Assembly: GCA_003240695.1 (NCBI GenBank)
Contig: QFNC01000002.1
Location: 124,001 to 188,000, forward strand
Direction: 5' to 3'
Length of the DNA: 64,000 nt
From: Pseudoxanthomonas suwonensis
GTDB taxonomy: Bacteria; Pseudomonadota; Gammaproteobacteria; Xanthomonadales; Xanthomonadaceae
The translations under genes and the position numbers were made by a program. The notes beneath the pieces were generated by a model. It had not been told where the DNA came from. It did no database searches and saw only the letters and a program-made list of their open reading frames with translations. Below are positions 54,423 to 63,976 of this stretch, piece by piece (within the stretch, counting starts at the first letter, position 1; each line of letters starts with the position of its first letter).

Positions 54423-55279
54423 AAACCCGCATCCTGGCCGCACTGGTCATGGCTCCGCTGGCCATCGCCGCCATCCTGCTGCTGCCCACGCCGTGGCTGG
54501 CGCCGCTGGCGGCGGTGCTGTTCCTGGCCGGACTGTGGGAATGGTTCAAGCTGGCCGAGGTGGATGACAGCATCGCCCGCACCGTGCTGCTGATCGCCAA
54601 CCTGATGTTGATGGTGGCGATCGTGTGGGCGTCGCGCTCGTCCAATGGCGGCTCGCTGGTACTGCTGCAGGTGACCGTGGTGCTGGGGGTGATCTGGTGG
54701 CTGCTGGCGACGCTGTGGCTGAAGCACTACGACTTCGCCTCCGACCACGACACCAACGCCCGGGTGTTCAAGCTCGCTGCAGGCACCTGCGCCGTGCTGC
54801 CGGCCTGGGCCGCCCTGGGCCTGCTGCATGCCAGCGATCCGGCGCCGGGGCTGATAGGCGACATCCCGAAGGGGCACTTCTGGCTGCTGACCGCGCTGGC
54901 CACGGTGTGGGCGGCCGATTCGGGCGCCTACTTCGCCGGCCGCACCTTGGGCAAACGCAAGTTGAGCCCGCGCATCAGCCCGAACAAGACGGTGGAAGGG
55001 CTGATCGGCGGGCTGATCGCCGGGGTGGTGGTGGCACTGGCATTCAGCATCCTGGCCGGCGCCACGCCGCAACAGCTGCCGCTGGTGGGCACGGTGGCGC
55101 TGGTGACGGTGCTGTTCTCGGTGGTGGGCGATCTGTTCGAAAGCCTGCTGAAGCGCCACGTCGGCGTGAAGGATTCCGGCAACCTGATTCCGGGTCATGG
55201 CGGCATTCTCGACCGCATCGATGCGGTGCTGGCCGCCCTGCCCGTGTTCGCGCTGGGCAAGGCCTGGCTGGGGTTCTGA
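54419..55279 (+). CDS. cdsA: Phosphatidate cytidylyltransferase CdsA
   Basis: A 286-residue integral membrane enzyme that makes CDP-diacylglycerol from phosphatidate and CTP, the entry to phospholipids. The C-terminal signature SLLKRHVGVKDSGNLIPGHGG, then ILDRID, is complete. About eight hydrophobic segments are visible. It is coupled to uppS (ATGA) and lies 5 bases ahead of dxr. Confidence 0.96.
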   Translation: MKTRILAALVMAPLAIAAILLLPTPWLAPLAAVLFLAGLWEWFKLAEVDDSIARTVLLIANLMLMVAIVWASRSSNGGSLVLLQVTVVLGVIWWLLATLWLKHYDFASDHDTNARVFKLAAGTCAVLPAWAALGLLHASDPAPGLIGDIPKGHFWLLTALATVWAADSGAYFAGRTLGKRKLSPRISPNKTVEGLIGGLIAGVVVALAFSILAGATPQQLPLVGTVALVTVLFSVVGDLFESLLKRHVGVKDSGNLIPGHGGILDRIDAVLAALPVFALGKAWLGF

Positions 55280-55284
55280 TCGTC

Positions 55285-56487
55285 ATGCACACGCCGCAAC
55301 GCGTGGCCGTGTTCGGTGCCACGGGGTCGATCGGTGCCTCGGCGCTGGATGTCATCGCGCGTCATCCACGGCGGTTGCAAGCCACGGTGCTGGCCGCCGG
55401 CAGCAATGTGGATGCGCTGCTGGCGCTGTGCCGCACGCACCGCCCTGCGCATGCCGTGATCGCCGATGACAGCGCCTTGCCCACCCTGCGCGACGGTCTG
55501 CAGGCAGCGGGACTGTCCACGCAGCCCCATGCCGGCATGACGGCGCTGGACGAACTGGCCGCATCCGACGCCTGCGATACCGTGGTGGCGGCGATCGTCG
55601 GCGCGGCCGGCCTGTCCTCCACGCTGGCCGCGGTGCGGGCCGGCAAACGCCTGCTGCTGGCCAACAAGGAATCGCTGGTGATGGCCGGCACACTGGTGAT
55701 GCAGGCCGCGCGGCACTCCGGCGCGGTGGTCATCCCCATCGACAGCGAACACAATGCCCTGCTGCAATGCTTGCCTACCGCGGCCGGTGGCGTGGCGCAG
55801 GCATCCGCATGGCCCGGGGTGGCGCGGATCGTGCTGACCGCATCCGGCGGCCCGTTCCGTGGCCGCAGCCGCGCGCAATTGACCGACATCACTCCACAGC
55901 AGGCCATCGCCCATCCCAACTGGTCGATGGGCCCGAAGATTTCGGTGGATTCGGCCACGCTGATGAACAAGGGTCTGGAAGTCATCGAGGCCCACCATCT
56001 GTTCGGATTGCCGGCGCAGCGCATCGGCGTTCTGGTGCATCCGCAAAGTCTGGTCCATGCGCTGGTGGAGTACGTGGATGGCTCCACCCTGGCGCAGTTG
56101 GGCCTGCCGGACATGCGCACCGCGCTGGCGGTGGGTTTCGCCTGGCCGCAGCGCATCGCCTCCGGCGTGCGACCGCTGGACCTGCTGCAGCACGGCACGC
56201 TGCAGTTCGAGCCGCCGGACCTGGACACCTTCCCCTGCCTGCGGCTGGCCTACGCCGCGCTGGAACGCGGCGGCACCGCACCGGCCATCCTGAATGCCAT
56301 GAATGAAGAAGCCGTTTCAGCATTTCTTCAGGGTCGAATCGCTTTTCTGGACATCCCGCGCGTGCTGCACGACGGCCTGGAGCGGCTGCCGGTGGATCCC
56401 GCAGGCGATCTGGCGCAGCTGCAACAGGCCGATGCGCATGCGCGTCGCCATGCGGCCACTGCGATCTCCCGTCTCCCGTCCCGTTGA
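55285..56487 (+). CDS. dxr: 1-deoxy-D-xylulose 5-phosphate reductoisomerase
   Basis: A 400-residue enzyme that makes 2-C-methylerythritol 4-phosphate, the first committed step of the non-mevalonate isoprenoid pathway. The NADPH-binding GATGSIGASALDVI is near residues 11-24, LLLANKESLVMAG near 120, the metal-site IDSEHNALLQC near 152-162 and WSMGPKISVDSATLMNKGLE near 213-232. It supplies isoprenoid precursors for UppS encoded upstream. Confidence 0.97.
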   Translation: MHTPQRVAVFGATGSIGASALDVIARHPRRLQATVLAAGSNVDALLALCRTHRPAHAVIADDSALPTLRDGLQAAGLSTQPHAGMTALDELAASDACDTVVAAIVGAAGLSSTLAAVRAGKRLLLANKESLVMAGTLVMQAARHSGAVVIPIDSEHNALLQCLPTAAGGVAQASAWPGVARIVLTASGGPFRGRSRAQLTDITPQQAIAHPNWSMGPKISVDSATLMNKGLEVIEAHHLFGLPAQRIGVLVHPQSLVHALVEYVDGSTLAQLGLPDMRTALAVGFAWPQRIASGVRPLDLLQHGTLQFEPPDLDTFPCLRLAYAALERGGTAPAILNAMNEEAVSAFLQGRIAFLDIPRVLHDGLERLPVDPAGDLAQLQQADAHARRHAATAISRLPSR

Positions 56488-56520
56488 ACCAATCACCCAC
56501 GTCGAAGTCCATTCCCGCTC

Positions 56521-57873
56521 ATGACTACCTTCCTCGGATCCCTGTGGTGGATGATCGTCAGCCTGGGCGTGCTGGTGACCTTCCACGAATTCGGCCATTT
56601 CTGGGTCGCGCGCCGCTGCGGGGTGAAGGTGCTGCGCTTCTCGGTGGGCTTCGGCAAGCCGTTCTTGTCGCGCCACGACCGCCACGGTACCGAATTCGCC
56701 CTGGCCGCGATCCCGCTGGGCGGTTACGTGAAGATGCTGGACGAACGCGAAGCCGAGGTGCCGGCCGACCAGCTGCACCAGGCCTTCAACCGCAAGACGG
56801 TGTGGCAACGCATGGCCGTGGTGGCCGCCGGGCCCATCGCCAACCTGCTGCTGTGCGTGCTGCTGTTGTGGGGGATGTTCAGTCTGGGACGGCCGGATTA
56901 CCGCCCGGTGATCGGCCAGGTGCAGGGCATCGCCGCCGAATCCGGCCTGCGCGAAGGCGACACGTTGCTGGCAGTGGACGGTCAGGCCACGCCCAGCTGG
57001 AGCGAGGCCGGCCTGCCGCTGATCACCGCTGCGCTGGACCACCGCGACATCCCGCTGCAGGTGCGCCAGGCCGATGGCGACCTCGCCACCGTCACCTTGC
57101 GCCTGTCGCGGATGCCGCAGCAGTTCCACGAACCGGCGGCGCTGCAGGTGGCCGGCATCATTCCGCGGCACGAACTGCTGCCGCCGGTGGTGGGCACGGT
57201 GGCGGCCGGCAGCGCAGCGGCCGATCTGCTGCAGCCGGGCGATCGCATCCTGCTGGTCGATGGCCAGCCGGTCCGCTTCTACAGCGACATCAGCCCCGCC
57301 GTGCAGCTGCTGGGCGCACACGGCGGCGGACCGGTCACCGTGCAGCGCGGCCCGCAGCGTCTGACCATACCGATCCAGCCGCGCCAGCAAACGGACGCCG
57401 CCGGCAAGCCCTACTGGGCCTTGGGCGTCACACCGCAGATTCCGGATGACCCGGGCTACGACACCGTGCGCCGCTACGGCCCGCTGGAGGCCCTTCCGGC
57501 CGCGCTGCGGGAAACCGGGCGCATGACCCGCGAATCCATCGGCATGCTGACCCGCATGGTGGCGGGCACCGCCTCGCTGCGCAACGTGTCCGGACCGGTC
57601 ACGATTGCCCGGGTGGCCAACATCTTCGCCGGGCGCGGGCTGGCCTGGTTCCTCAGCTTCCTGGCGCTGATGTCGCTGAGCCTGGCCATCATCAACCTGC
57701 TGCCGATCCCGCTCTTGGACGGCGGGCACCTGCTGTATTACCTTATCGAGTTGGCCAAAGGCAGCCCATTGAGCGAACGCGCGATGATTGCCGGCCAGTA
57801 CCTGGGCATGGCCGTGCTGGCCGGGCTGATGGGTCTGGCGTTCTACAATGATGTCCTTGGACTGATGCGATGA
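56521..57873 (+). CDS. rseP: Regulator of sigma-E protease RseP
   Basis: A 450-residue intramembrane zinc protease. The N-terminal active-site motif HEFGH is at 22-26 and the second site near the C-terminus is LLPIPLLDGGHLLYYLIE with the Asp ligand. Two PDZ domains lie in the periplasm (about 120-200 and 210-290). It performs the second cut of anti-sigma-E. It lies between dxr and bamA, and the gap to bamA is 56 bases. Confidence 0.97.
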   Translation: MTTFLGSLWWMIVSLGVLVTFHEFGHFWVARRCGVKVLRFSVGFGKPFLSRHDRHGTEFALAAIPLGGYVKMLDEREAEVPADQLHQAFNRKTVWQRMAVVAAGPIANLLLCVLLLWGMFSLGRPDYRPVIGQVQGIAAESGLREGDTLLAVDGQATPSWSEAGLPLITAALDHRDIPLQVRQADGDLATVTLRLSRMPQQFHEPAALQVAGIIPRHELLPPVVGTVAAGSAAADLLQPGDRILLVDGQPVRFYSDISPAVQLLGAHGGGPVTVQRGPQRLTIPIQPRQQTDAAGKPYWALGVTPQIPDDPGYDTVRRYGPLEALPAALRETGRMTRESIGMLTRMVAGTASLRNVSGPVTIARVANIFAGRGLAWFLSFLALMSLSLAIINLLPIPLLDGGHLLYYLIELAKGSPLSERAMIAGQYLGMAVLAGLMGLAFYNDVLGLMR

Positions 57874-57929
57874 GCCGCCGCCCGCGGCAGTCGACCTGCA
57901 GCCCATTCCTTTTCCCGACGGATGTTGCG

Positions 57930-60476
57930 ATGACGCGTACCCCTGCCCGCCACCTGCTTGCCCTTGCCCTGCTGTCCGCGCTCAGCGGCACCGCCGCCGC
58001 ACAGCAGGCACCCACGTCCGATGCGGCGCCCAGCGACGCCCAGGCCGCCTTCGGCATGGCACCGGAGCCGGCTGTCGGCATGCAGCCGTTCACGGTCAGC
58101 GACATCCGCGTGGACGGCCTGCAGCGCATCGGCGCCGGCACCGTGTTCACCTACCTGCCGATCGAACGCGGCGACACGGTCGACCAGACCCGCGCCGGCG
58201 AGGCGATCCGCGCGCTGTACAAGACCGGTTTCTTCGAGGACGTGCGCATCGACCGCCAGGGCAGCATCCTGGTGGTGACGGTGGTGGAACGCCCGGCCAT
58301 CAACAAGATCACCGTCACCGGCAACAAGGACCTGAAGACCGACGACCTGATGAAGGGCCTGCGCGACATCGGCCTGGCCGAGGGCGAAACCTTCGACCGC
58401 CTGGCACTGGACCGCGTGACCCAGGAATTGGTGCGCCAGTACAACAACCGCGGCAAGTACAACGTGGAGATCAAGCCCACCGTGGCGCGGCTGGACCGCA
58501 ACCGGGTGGACGTGACCATCGCGGTGGACGAAGGCAAGGCGGCGAAGATCCGCCACATCAACCTGATCGGCAACGACAGCTTCGAACAGGACGAGATCCT
58601 GGACACGTGGGAATCGCGCGAAAGCAACTGGCTCAGCTGGTACCGGCGCGACGACCAGTACTCGCGCGAGAAACTCACCGGCGACCTGGAAAAGCTGCGC
58701 AATTTCTACCTGGATCGCGGCTACATCGACTTCAGCGACGACAACGTGCAGGTGGCGATCAGCCCCGACCGCCGCGACATGTTCCTGACCGCCGGCATCA
58801 CCGAGGGCGACCAGTACACCGTGTCGAAGATCCAGATCACCGGCGAGACGGTGCTGCCGAAGGAGGAGCTGGACAAGTTCCTGACGGTGAAGGAAGGCAG
58901 CATCTTCTCGCGGCGGCTGCTGGAGCTGACCTCCGATGCCATCGTGGCCACGCTGGGCAACATCGGCTACGCCTTCGCCCAGGTCAATCCGGTGCCGCAG
59001 GTGGACCGCGACGCGCGCACCGTGGCCATCGACCTGCAGGTGGTGCCGGGCCCGCGCGTGAATGTGCGCCGCATCGTGTACAAGGGCAACACCCGCACCG
59101 CCGACGAGGTGCTGCGCCGCGAGATGCGCCAGTTCGAAGGCAGTTGGTATTCGCAGGCCGCCATCGACCGCTCCAAGATCCGCCTGCAGCGCCTGGGCTT
59201 TTTCGAGAACGGCAGCGTCGAGATCGAATCGCAGCCCGTCCCCGGCACGCCCGACCAGGTGGATCTGATCGTCAACGTGAAGGAAACGACGTCCGGCAGC
59301 TTCGTGTTCGGCCTGGGCTATTCGCAGCTGTCCGGCGTGACCACCTCGATCCAGCTGTCGCAGAACAACTTCCTGGGCACCGGCAACCGGGTGTCGGTGG
59401 AAGCCAACCGCAATTCGTACCTGCAGCGCTATTCGTTCTCGTTCCTCAACCCGTATTTCACCGACAACGGCATGTCGCTGGGTTACAACCTGTGGTGGCG
59501 CGAGTTCGACAACTCCGACTTCAACACCGCCGCCTACTCCACTACCAGCGGCGCGGCGCAGATGGTGCTGGGCCTGCCGATCACCGAAAACGACACCGTC
59601 AGTGCGCTGTTCGGCATCGACCGCAACGAGATCTTCACCCGCCGCGGCAGCTCGCCCGAAGCGATCGTCGATTACGTGGATGCGTTCAACAACCGCACCT
59701 TCCACTCGTGGCGCGGCCAGATCGGCTGGGCCCGCGACACCCGCAACCAGTTCTTCGCACCCACACGCGGCACCTACCAGCGCCTGTCGCTGGAGGCCAC
59801 CCTGCCCGGTTCCACCGCGGAGTACTACAAGCTCAACTACGAGTTCTCGAAATACTGGCCGATCAGCCGCGCGCTGGTGCTGAATACCCGCGCCGAACTG
59901 GGCTACGGCGACAGCTACGGCGACGACGTGACCCGCAACATCTGCTTCATCGCGCCCAGCGCCGCCAATCCGAATCCGGTGCAGACACCGGATGACCAGT
60001 GCACATCCGCCTCGCCGGACTACGTGAAAACGGTCACCGCCAGCGGCCTACCGTTCTTCGAGAACTTCTACGCCGGCGGCGTGCGCTCGGTGCGCGGTTT
60101 CCGCGACAACACCTTGGGCCCGCGCGTGGGCATCTTCCACACCAGCCCGCGCATCCAGCCCATCGGCGGTGCCGTTAAGACTGTCGGCTCGCTGGAATTC
60201 ATCTTCCCCACGCTGATCGATTCGCCGTCGGCACGCGTGTCGGCGTTCATCGATTTCGGCAATGTGTTTTCCAGCACCAGTGCCTTTGACAGCGGCGACC
60301 TGCGCGCCTCCGCCGGCGTGGCGTTGCTGTGGAATGCGCCGGTGGGGCCGATCTCGATCAGCTACGCGCTGCCGCTGCGCAAGAAGGACTCGGTGTTCGC
60401 CGCCGACGGCACCACCCTGATCGAGGAAGGCGACGAGATCGAACGGCTGCAGTTCACCTTCGGCGGCGCGTTCTGA
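57930..60476 (+). CDS. bamA: Outer membrane protein assembly factor BamA
   Basis: An 848-residue outer-membrane protein: signal peptide (about 1-25, cleavage near AAA-QQAP), five POTRA domains (about 50-450), and a 16-strand barrel with the lid-lock motif VRGFRDNTLGPR. The chain ends LQFTFGGAF with the terminal aromatic residue expected for barrel proteins. It assembles outer-membrane proteins. The start ATG at 57930 gives a normal signal peptide; the 20-codon extension upstream is ignored. No skp gene lies between it and lpxD. Confidence 0.97.
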   Translation: MTRTPARHLLALALLSALSGTAAAQQAPTSDAAPSDAQAAFGMAPEPAVGMQPFTVSDIRVDGLQRIGAGTVFTYLPIERGDTVDQTRAGEAIRALYKTGFFEDVRIDRQGSILVVTVVERPAINKITVTGNKDLKTDDLMKGLRDIGLAEGETFDRLALDRVTQELVRQYNNRGKYNVEIKPTVARLDRNRVDVTIAVDEGKAAKIRHINLIGNDSFEQDEILDTWESRESNWLSWYRRDDQYSREKLTGDLEKLRNFYLDRGYIDFSDDNVQVAISPDRRDMFLTAGITEGDQYTVSKIQITGETVLPKEELDKFLTVKEGSIFSRRLLELTSDAIVATLGNIGYAFAQVNPVPQVDRDARTVAIDLQVVPGPRVNVRRIVYKGNTRTADEVLRREMRQFEGSWYSQAAIDRSKIRLQRLGFFENGSVEIESQPVPGTPDQVDLIVNVKETTSGSFVFGLGYSQLSGVTTSIQLSQNNFLGTGNRVSVEANRNSYLQRYSFSFLNPYFTDNGMSLGYNLWWREFDNSDFNTAAYSTTSGAAQMVLGLPITENDTVSALFGIDRNEIFTRRGSSPEAIVDYVDAFNNRTFHSWRGQIGWARDTRNQFFAPTRGTYQRLSLEATLPGSTAEYYKLNYEFSKYWPISRALVLNTRAELGYGDSYGDDVTRNICFIAPSAANPNPVQTPDDQCTSASPDYVKTVTASGLPFFENFYAGGVRSVRGFRDNTLGPRVGIFHTSPRIQPIGGAVKTVGSLEFIFPTLIDSPSARVSAFIDFGNVFSSTSAFDSGDLRASAGVALLWNAPVGPISISYALPLRKKDSVFAADGTTLIEEGDEIERLQFTFGGAF

Positions 60477-60486
60477 TCCGGGCGTG

Positions 60487-61515
60487 ATGAGCGCCGCAGC
60501 CGGCCGCAGCCACAGCGCCGCAGACCTGGCCGAACGCTTCGGACTGGTGGTCCACGGCGATCCGGCCGCACAGGTGAGCGGCGTGTCCTCGCTGGCGCGG
60601 GCGCAGGCACACCAGCTGGCCTTCCTGGCCAACCCGCGCTACCGCGCGCAGCTGGCCGCCACGATGGCCGGCATCGTGGTGGCCCGTGCCGACGACCTCG
60701 TCGACTACCCGCGCACGGCATTGATCGCGCGTGATCCGTATGCCGCGTATGCGCGCATCGCCGCACTGTTCGAACCCCGCGAGCCCGTGATTGCCGGCAT
60801 CCACGCCAGCGCCGTGATCGATGCATCGGCCAGCGTGGATGCCGCCGCCAGCATCGGCCCGTTCGTCAGCATGGGTGCACGCAGCACGGTGGCAGCCGGC
60901 GCGGTGATCGGCCCCGGTTGCGTGATCGGCGAGGACTGCCACGTCGGCCCGCAGTGCGAGCTGGTGGCACGGGTCACGCTGGTGCGGCGCGTGCGGCTGG
61001 GCAGCCGGGTGCTGATCCATCCCGGCGCGGTGCTGGGCGCGGACGGTTTCGGCATCGCACGGCACGAGGGCCGCTGGATCAAGGTGCCGCAGCTGGGTGG
61101 CGTGCAGGTGGGCGACGACTGCGAGATCGGCGCCAACACCACCATCGACCGCGGCGCGCTGGACGACACGGTGCTGGAGGACGACGTGCGCCTGGACAAC
61201 CAGATCCAGATCGGCCACAACGTGCAGATCGGCGCGCATACGGCGATGGCCGGTTGTTCGGCGGTGGCCGGCAGCGCGCGCATCGGTCGCGACTGTCTGA
61301 TCGGCGGCGGTGCCGGCGTGCTCGGGCATCTGCAGCTGGCCGACGGCGTGGTGATCACCGCCATGACCCTGGTCACCCATTCGATCGGCGAACCCGGCGA
61401 GTATTCCTCGGGCACGCCTGTGATGGATAATCGCAGCTGGCGCAAGAGCGCCGCCCGTTTCAAGCAACTCGATGGCTTGGCGCGTGCGCTGGCCGCCCTG
61501 CGCAAGGAGTCCTGA
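60487..61515 (+). CDS. lpxD: UDP-3-O-(3-hydroxyacyl)glucosamine N-acyltransferase LpxD
   Basis: A 342-residue hexapeptide-repeat acyltransferase of lipid A synthesis. The N-terminal uridine-binding domain (about 1-105) is followed by the left-handed beta helix with GAVLGADGFGIARHEGRWIK and the catalytic-His region IGHNVQIGAHTAMAGCSAVAG. A GTG one codon upstream (60484) is possible; the ATG at 60487 was chosen. The stop overlaps fabZ (TGATG). Confidence 0.97.
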   Translation: MSAAAGRSHSAADLAERFGLVVHGDPAAQVSGVSSLARAQAHQLAFLANPRYRAQLAATMAGIVVARADDLVDYPRTALIARDPYAAYARIAALFEPREPVIAGIHASAVIDASASVDAAASIGPFVSMGARSTVAAGAVIGPGCVIGEDCHVGPQCELVARVTLVRRVRLGSRVLIHPGAVLGADGFGIARHEGRWIKVPQLGGVQVGDDCEIGANTTIDRGALDDTVLEDDVRLDNQIQIGHNVQIGAHTAMAGCSAVAGSARIGRDCLIGGGAGVLGHLQLADGVVITAMTLVTHSIGEPGEYSSGTPVMDNRSWRKSAARFKQLDGLARALAALRKES

Positions 61516-61979
61516 TGTCCAGCACCGATACGCCCACCCTGCCCATTGACCTGCGCGGCATCCAGGCGCTGCTGCCGCACCGGCACCCGTTCCTGCTGAT
61601 CGACCGGGTGGTGGAATTCGAACACGGCAAGCGCGTGCTGTGCCGCAAGTGCGTCAGCGGCAACGAGGGCTTCTTCCAGGGCCATTTTCCCGGCCAGCCG
61701 GTGATGCCTGGGGTGCTGGTGATCGAGGCCATGGCCCAGGCCGGCGGCGTGCTGAGCCAACTGTCACGCCCGGTGCGGACCGACCAGCGCATTTCCTATC
61801 TGGTGAAGGTGGATGCGGCGCGATTCTCGCGCATGGTGGTGCCCGGCGACGTGCTGGAACTGGAGGTCACCCTGAAGCGCGAAATCCGCAACATGACCCT
61901 GTACGCCGGCGTGGCCCGCGTGGACGGCGAGCAGGCCGCCTGCGCGGAGATCCTGTGCGCCGAGGTGGATCGCGCATGA
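61515..61979 (+). CDS. fabZ: 3-hydroxyacyl-ACP dehydratase FabZ
   Basis: A 154-residue hot-dog-fold dehydratase. The active-site residues are His57 in GHFPGQPVMPGVL and Glu71 in IEAMAQAGG. It supplies unsaturated acyl chains and, with LpxA, balances 3-hydroxyacyl use between phospholipid and lipid A. The genes on both sides overlap it by one and four bases. Confidence 0.97.
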   Translation: MSSTDTPTLPIDLRGIQALLPHRHPFLLIDRVVEFEHGKRVLCRKCVSGNEGFFQGHFPGQPVMPGVLVIEAMAQAGGVLSQLSRPVRTDQRISYLVKVDAARFSRMVVPGDVLELEVTLKREIRNMTLYAGVARVDGEQAACAEILCAEVDRA

Positions 61980-62767
61980 GCCGTGCGGCGGCCGCGATCC
62001 ATCCGACCGCGTTGATCGACCCGTCCGCGCAGCTGGCCGACGACGTGCAGGTGGGTGCCTACAGCATCATCGGCGCCGACGTGCAGATCGGCGCCAGCAC
62101 CGTCATCGGTCCGCACTGCAGCATCACAGGGCCCACCCGCATCGGTCGCGGCAACCGCATCCACGGCCATGCGGCCATCGGCGGCGACGCGCAGGACAAG
62201 AAATACCAGGGCGAAGCCGCCACGCTGGAGATCGGCGACGACAACGTGATCCGCGAATTCGTCACCATCAACCGCGGTACGGGTGGGGGCGGCGGCACGA
62301 CCCGCATCGGCAACGACAACTGGCTGCTGGCCTACGTGCACATCGCGCACGACTGCCATGTGGGTGACCACTGCGTGCTGTCCAACAACGCCACCCTGGC
62401 CGGGCACGTGCACCTCGCCGATCACGTGATCCTGGCGGGATTCGCCGGCATCCACCAGTTCTGCCGCATCGGTGCGCATGCCTTCATCGGCATGGGTGCC
62501 TTCGTGAATGGCGACGTGCCGCCGTTCGTGATGGTGGCGCAGGAAGGCTACGGCCGGCCGCGTGGCATCAACGGCGAAGGGCTCAAGCGCCGCGGCTATT
62601 CCGCCGAGCGCATCGCCCGCATCAAGCGTGCTTACCGCACGCTGTACCTGTCCGGTCAGCGCCTGGACGATGCGCTGCAGCAGCTGCGCCAGCATGCCGA
62701 TGACGACGGCGACATCGCCGCGCTGCTCGACTTCATCGCCGGCGGCGAACGTCCGCTGCTGCGCTGA
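61976..62767 (+). CDS. lpxA: UDP-N-acetylglucosamine acyltransferase LpxA
   Basis: A 263-residue hexapeptide-repeat acyltransferase, the first step of lipid A synthesis. The catalytic His lies in YVHIAHDCHVGDHCV; the segments GGDAQDKKYQGE and VTINRGT are standard. It starts in the fabZ stop (ATGA) and runs to lpxB with a 27-base gap. Confidence 0.97.
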   Translation: MSRAAAAIHPTALIDPSAQLADDVQVGAYSIIGADVQIGASTVIGPHCSITGPTRIGRGNRIHGHAAIGGDAQDKKYQGEAATLEIGDDNVIREFVTINRGTGGGGGTTRIGNDNWLLAYVHIAHDCHVGDHCVLSNNATLAGHVHLADHVILAGFAGIHQFCRIGAHAFIGMGAFVNGDVPPFVMVAQEGYGRPRGINGEGLKRRGYSAERIARIKRAYRTLYLSGQRLDDALQQLRQHADDDGDIAALLDFIAGGERPLLR

Positions 62768-62794
62768 CGGCAGCCGGCCTTGTCGACCGCATCC

Positions 62795-63976
62795 ATGCCG
62801 TCTGCCGCACCCGTTCGCATCGCCCTGTGCGCCGGCGAAACCTCCGGCGACCAGCTCGGTGCGGATCTGATCCACGCGCTGAAACAGCGCTTGCCAGCTG
62901 CCGCATTCGCCGGCATCGGCGGCCCCGGCATGCGCGCTGCGGGCATGACCACCTGGCACGACGCCGATGCGCTGGCAGTGATGGGCCTGGCCGAAGTGCT
63001 GGCGCACCTGCCGCGGCTGCTGCGGCTGCGCAAACGGTTCCGGCAGCAGGTGCTGGACTGGCGCGCCGACGTGTTCGTGGGCATCGACGCACCGGATTTC
63101 AATCTGGGCGTGGAGCGCTGGCTGAAACGGCGCGGCCTGCGTACCGTGCACGATGTCAGCCCGTCGGTATGGGCCTGGCGCGAAGAGCGTGCGGCCAGAA
63201 TCGGCGACAGCGCCGACCGGGTGCTGTGCCTGTTTCCGATGGAGCCGACGATCTACGCACGCCACGGCGTGGATGCGCGCTTCATCGGCCATCCGCTGGC
63301 CGATGCAATCCCGCTACAACCGGATCGCGCGTCTGCGCGCCGGGAACTGGGTCTGGATGATGGCGATGCACCGGTGCTGGCGTTGCTGCCAGGCAGCCGC
63401 CTGGGCGAGATCGAACGCATGCTGCCGCTGTTCCTGCAGGCGGCCGCTTTGCTCGTGCAACGGCTTCCCGGATTGCAGGTGCTGCTGCCGGCCGCGAATC
63501 CGCGGTGCCGACAGGCCATCGATGCCTGCATCGCCGCGCATGCGGCCAACGCCACCGGACTGCCCATCATCGCCGTGCTGGATGGACAGGCGCAAACGGC
63601 GATGATCGCCAGCGACGTCGTGCTGCTGGCATCGGGCACTGCTGCGCTGGAAGCGATGCTGTGCAAGCGACCGATGGTGATCGGCCACCGCATCGCGCCG
63701 CTCACCCACCGCATCGTCACCACGCTCGGTTTGCTGAAAACGCAGTACGTCAGCCTGCCCAACGTGCTGGCCGGCACGCAGGTCGTTCCCGAACTGCTGC
63801 AGGATGCCTGCACGCCGCAGGCACTGGCCGAGGCGTGTCTGCACTGGTTCGCCCAGCCCGATGCCGTGGCCGCATTGCTGCCGGTATTCATGCGTCTGCA
63901 CGAACAACTGCGCTGCGATGCCTCGGCGCGTGCAGCCGACGCCATCACCGACTTGCTGCCGCAATCAGGACGATGA
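62795..63976 (+). CDS. lpxB: Lipid-A-disaccharide synthase LpxB
   Basis: A 393-residue GT-B glycosyltransferase that joins UDP-diacylglucosamine and lipid X. N-terminal IALCAGETSGDQLGADLI and the central VSPSVWAWREERAARIG and FIGHPLADAIPL are signatures. The donor-site segment LLASGTAALEAMLCKRPMVIGHRI is present. I chose the ATG at 62795; a TTG at 62780 gives five extra residues. Its stop overlaps the next gene start (ATGA). Confidence 0.96.
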   Translation: MPSAAPVRIALCAGETSGDQLGADLIHALKQRLPAAAFAGIGGPGMRAAGMTTWHDADALAVMGLAEVLAHLPRLLRLRKRFRQQVLDWRADVFVGIDAPDFNLGVERWLKRRGLRTVHDVSPSVWAWREERAARIGDSADRVLCLFPMEPTIYARHGVDARFIGHPLADAIPLQPDRASARRELGLDDGDAPVLALLPGSRLGEIERMLPLFLQAAALLVQRLPGLQVLLPAANPRCRQAIDACIAAHAANATGLPIIAVLDGQAQTAMIASDVVLLASGTAALEAMLCKRPMVIGHRIAPLTHRIVTTLGLLKTQYVSLPNVLAGTQVVPELLQDACTPQALAEACLHWFAQPDAVAALLPVFMRLHEQLRCDASARAADAITDLLPQSGR

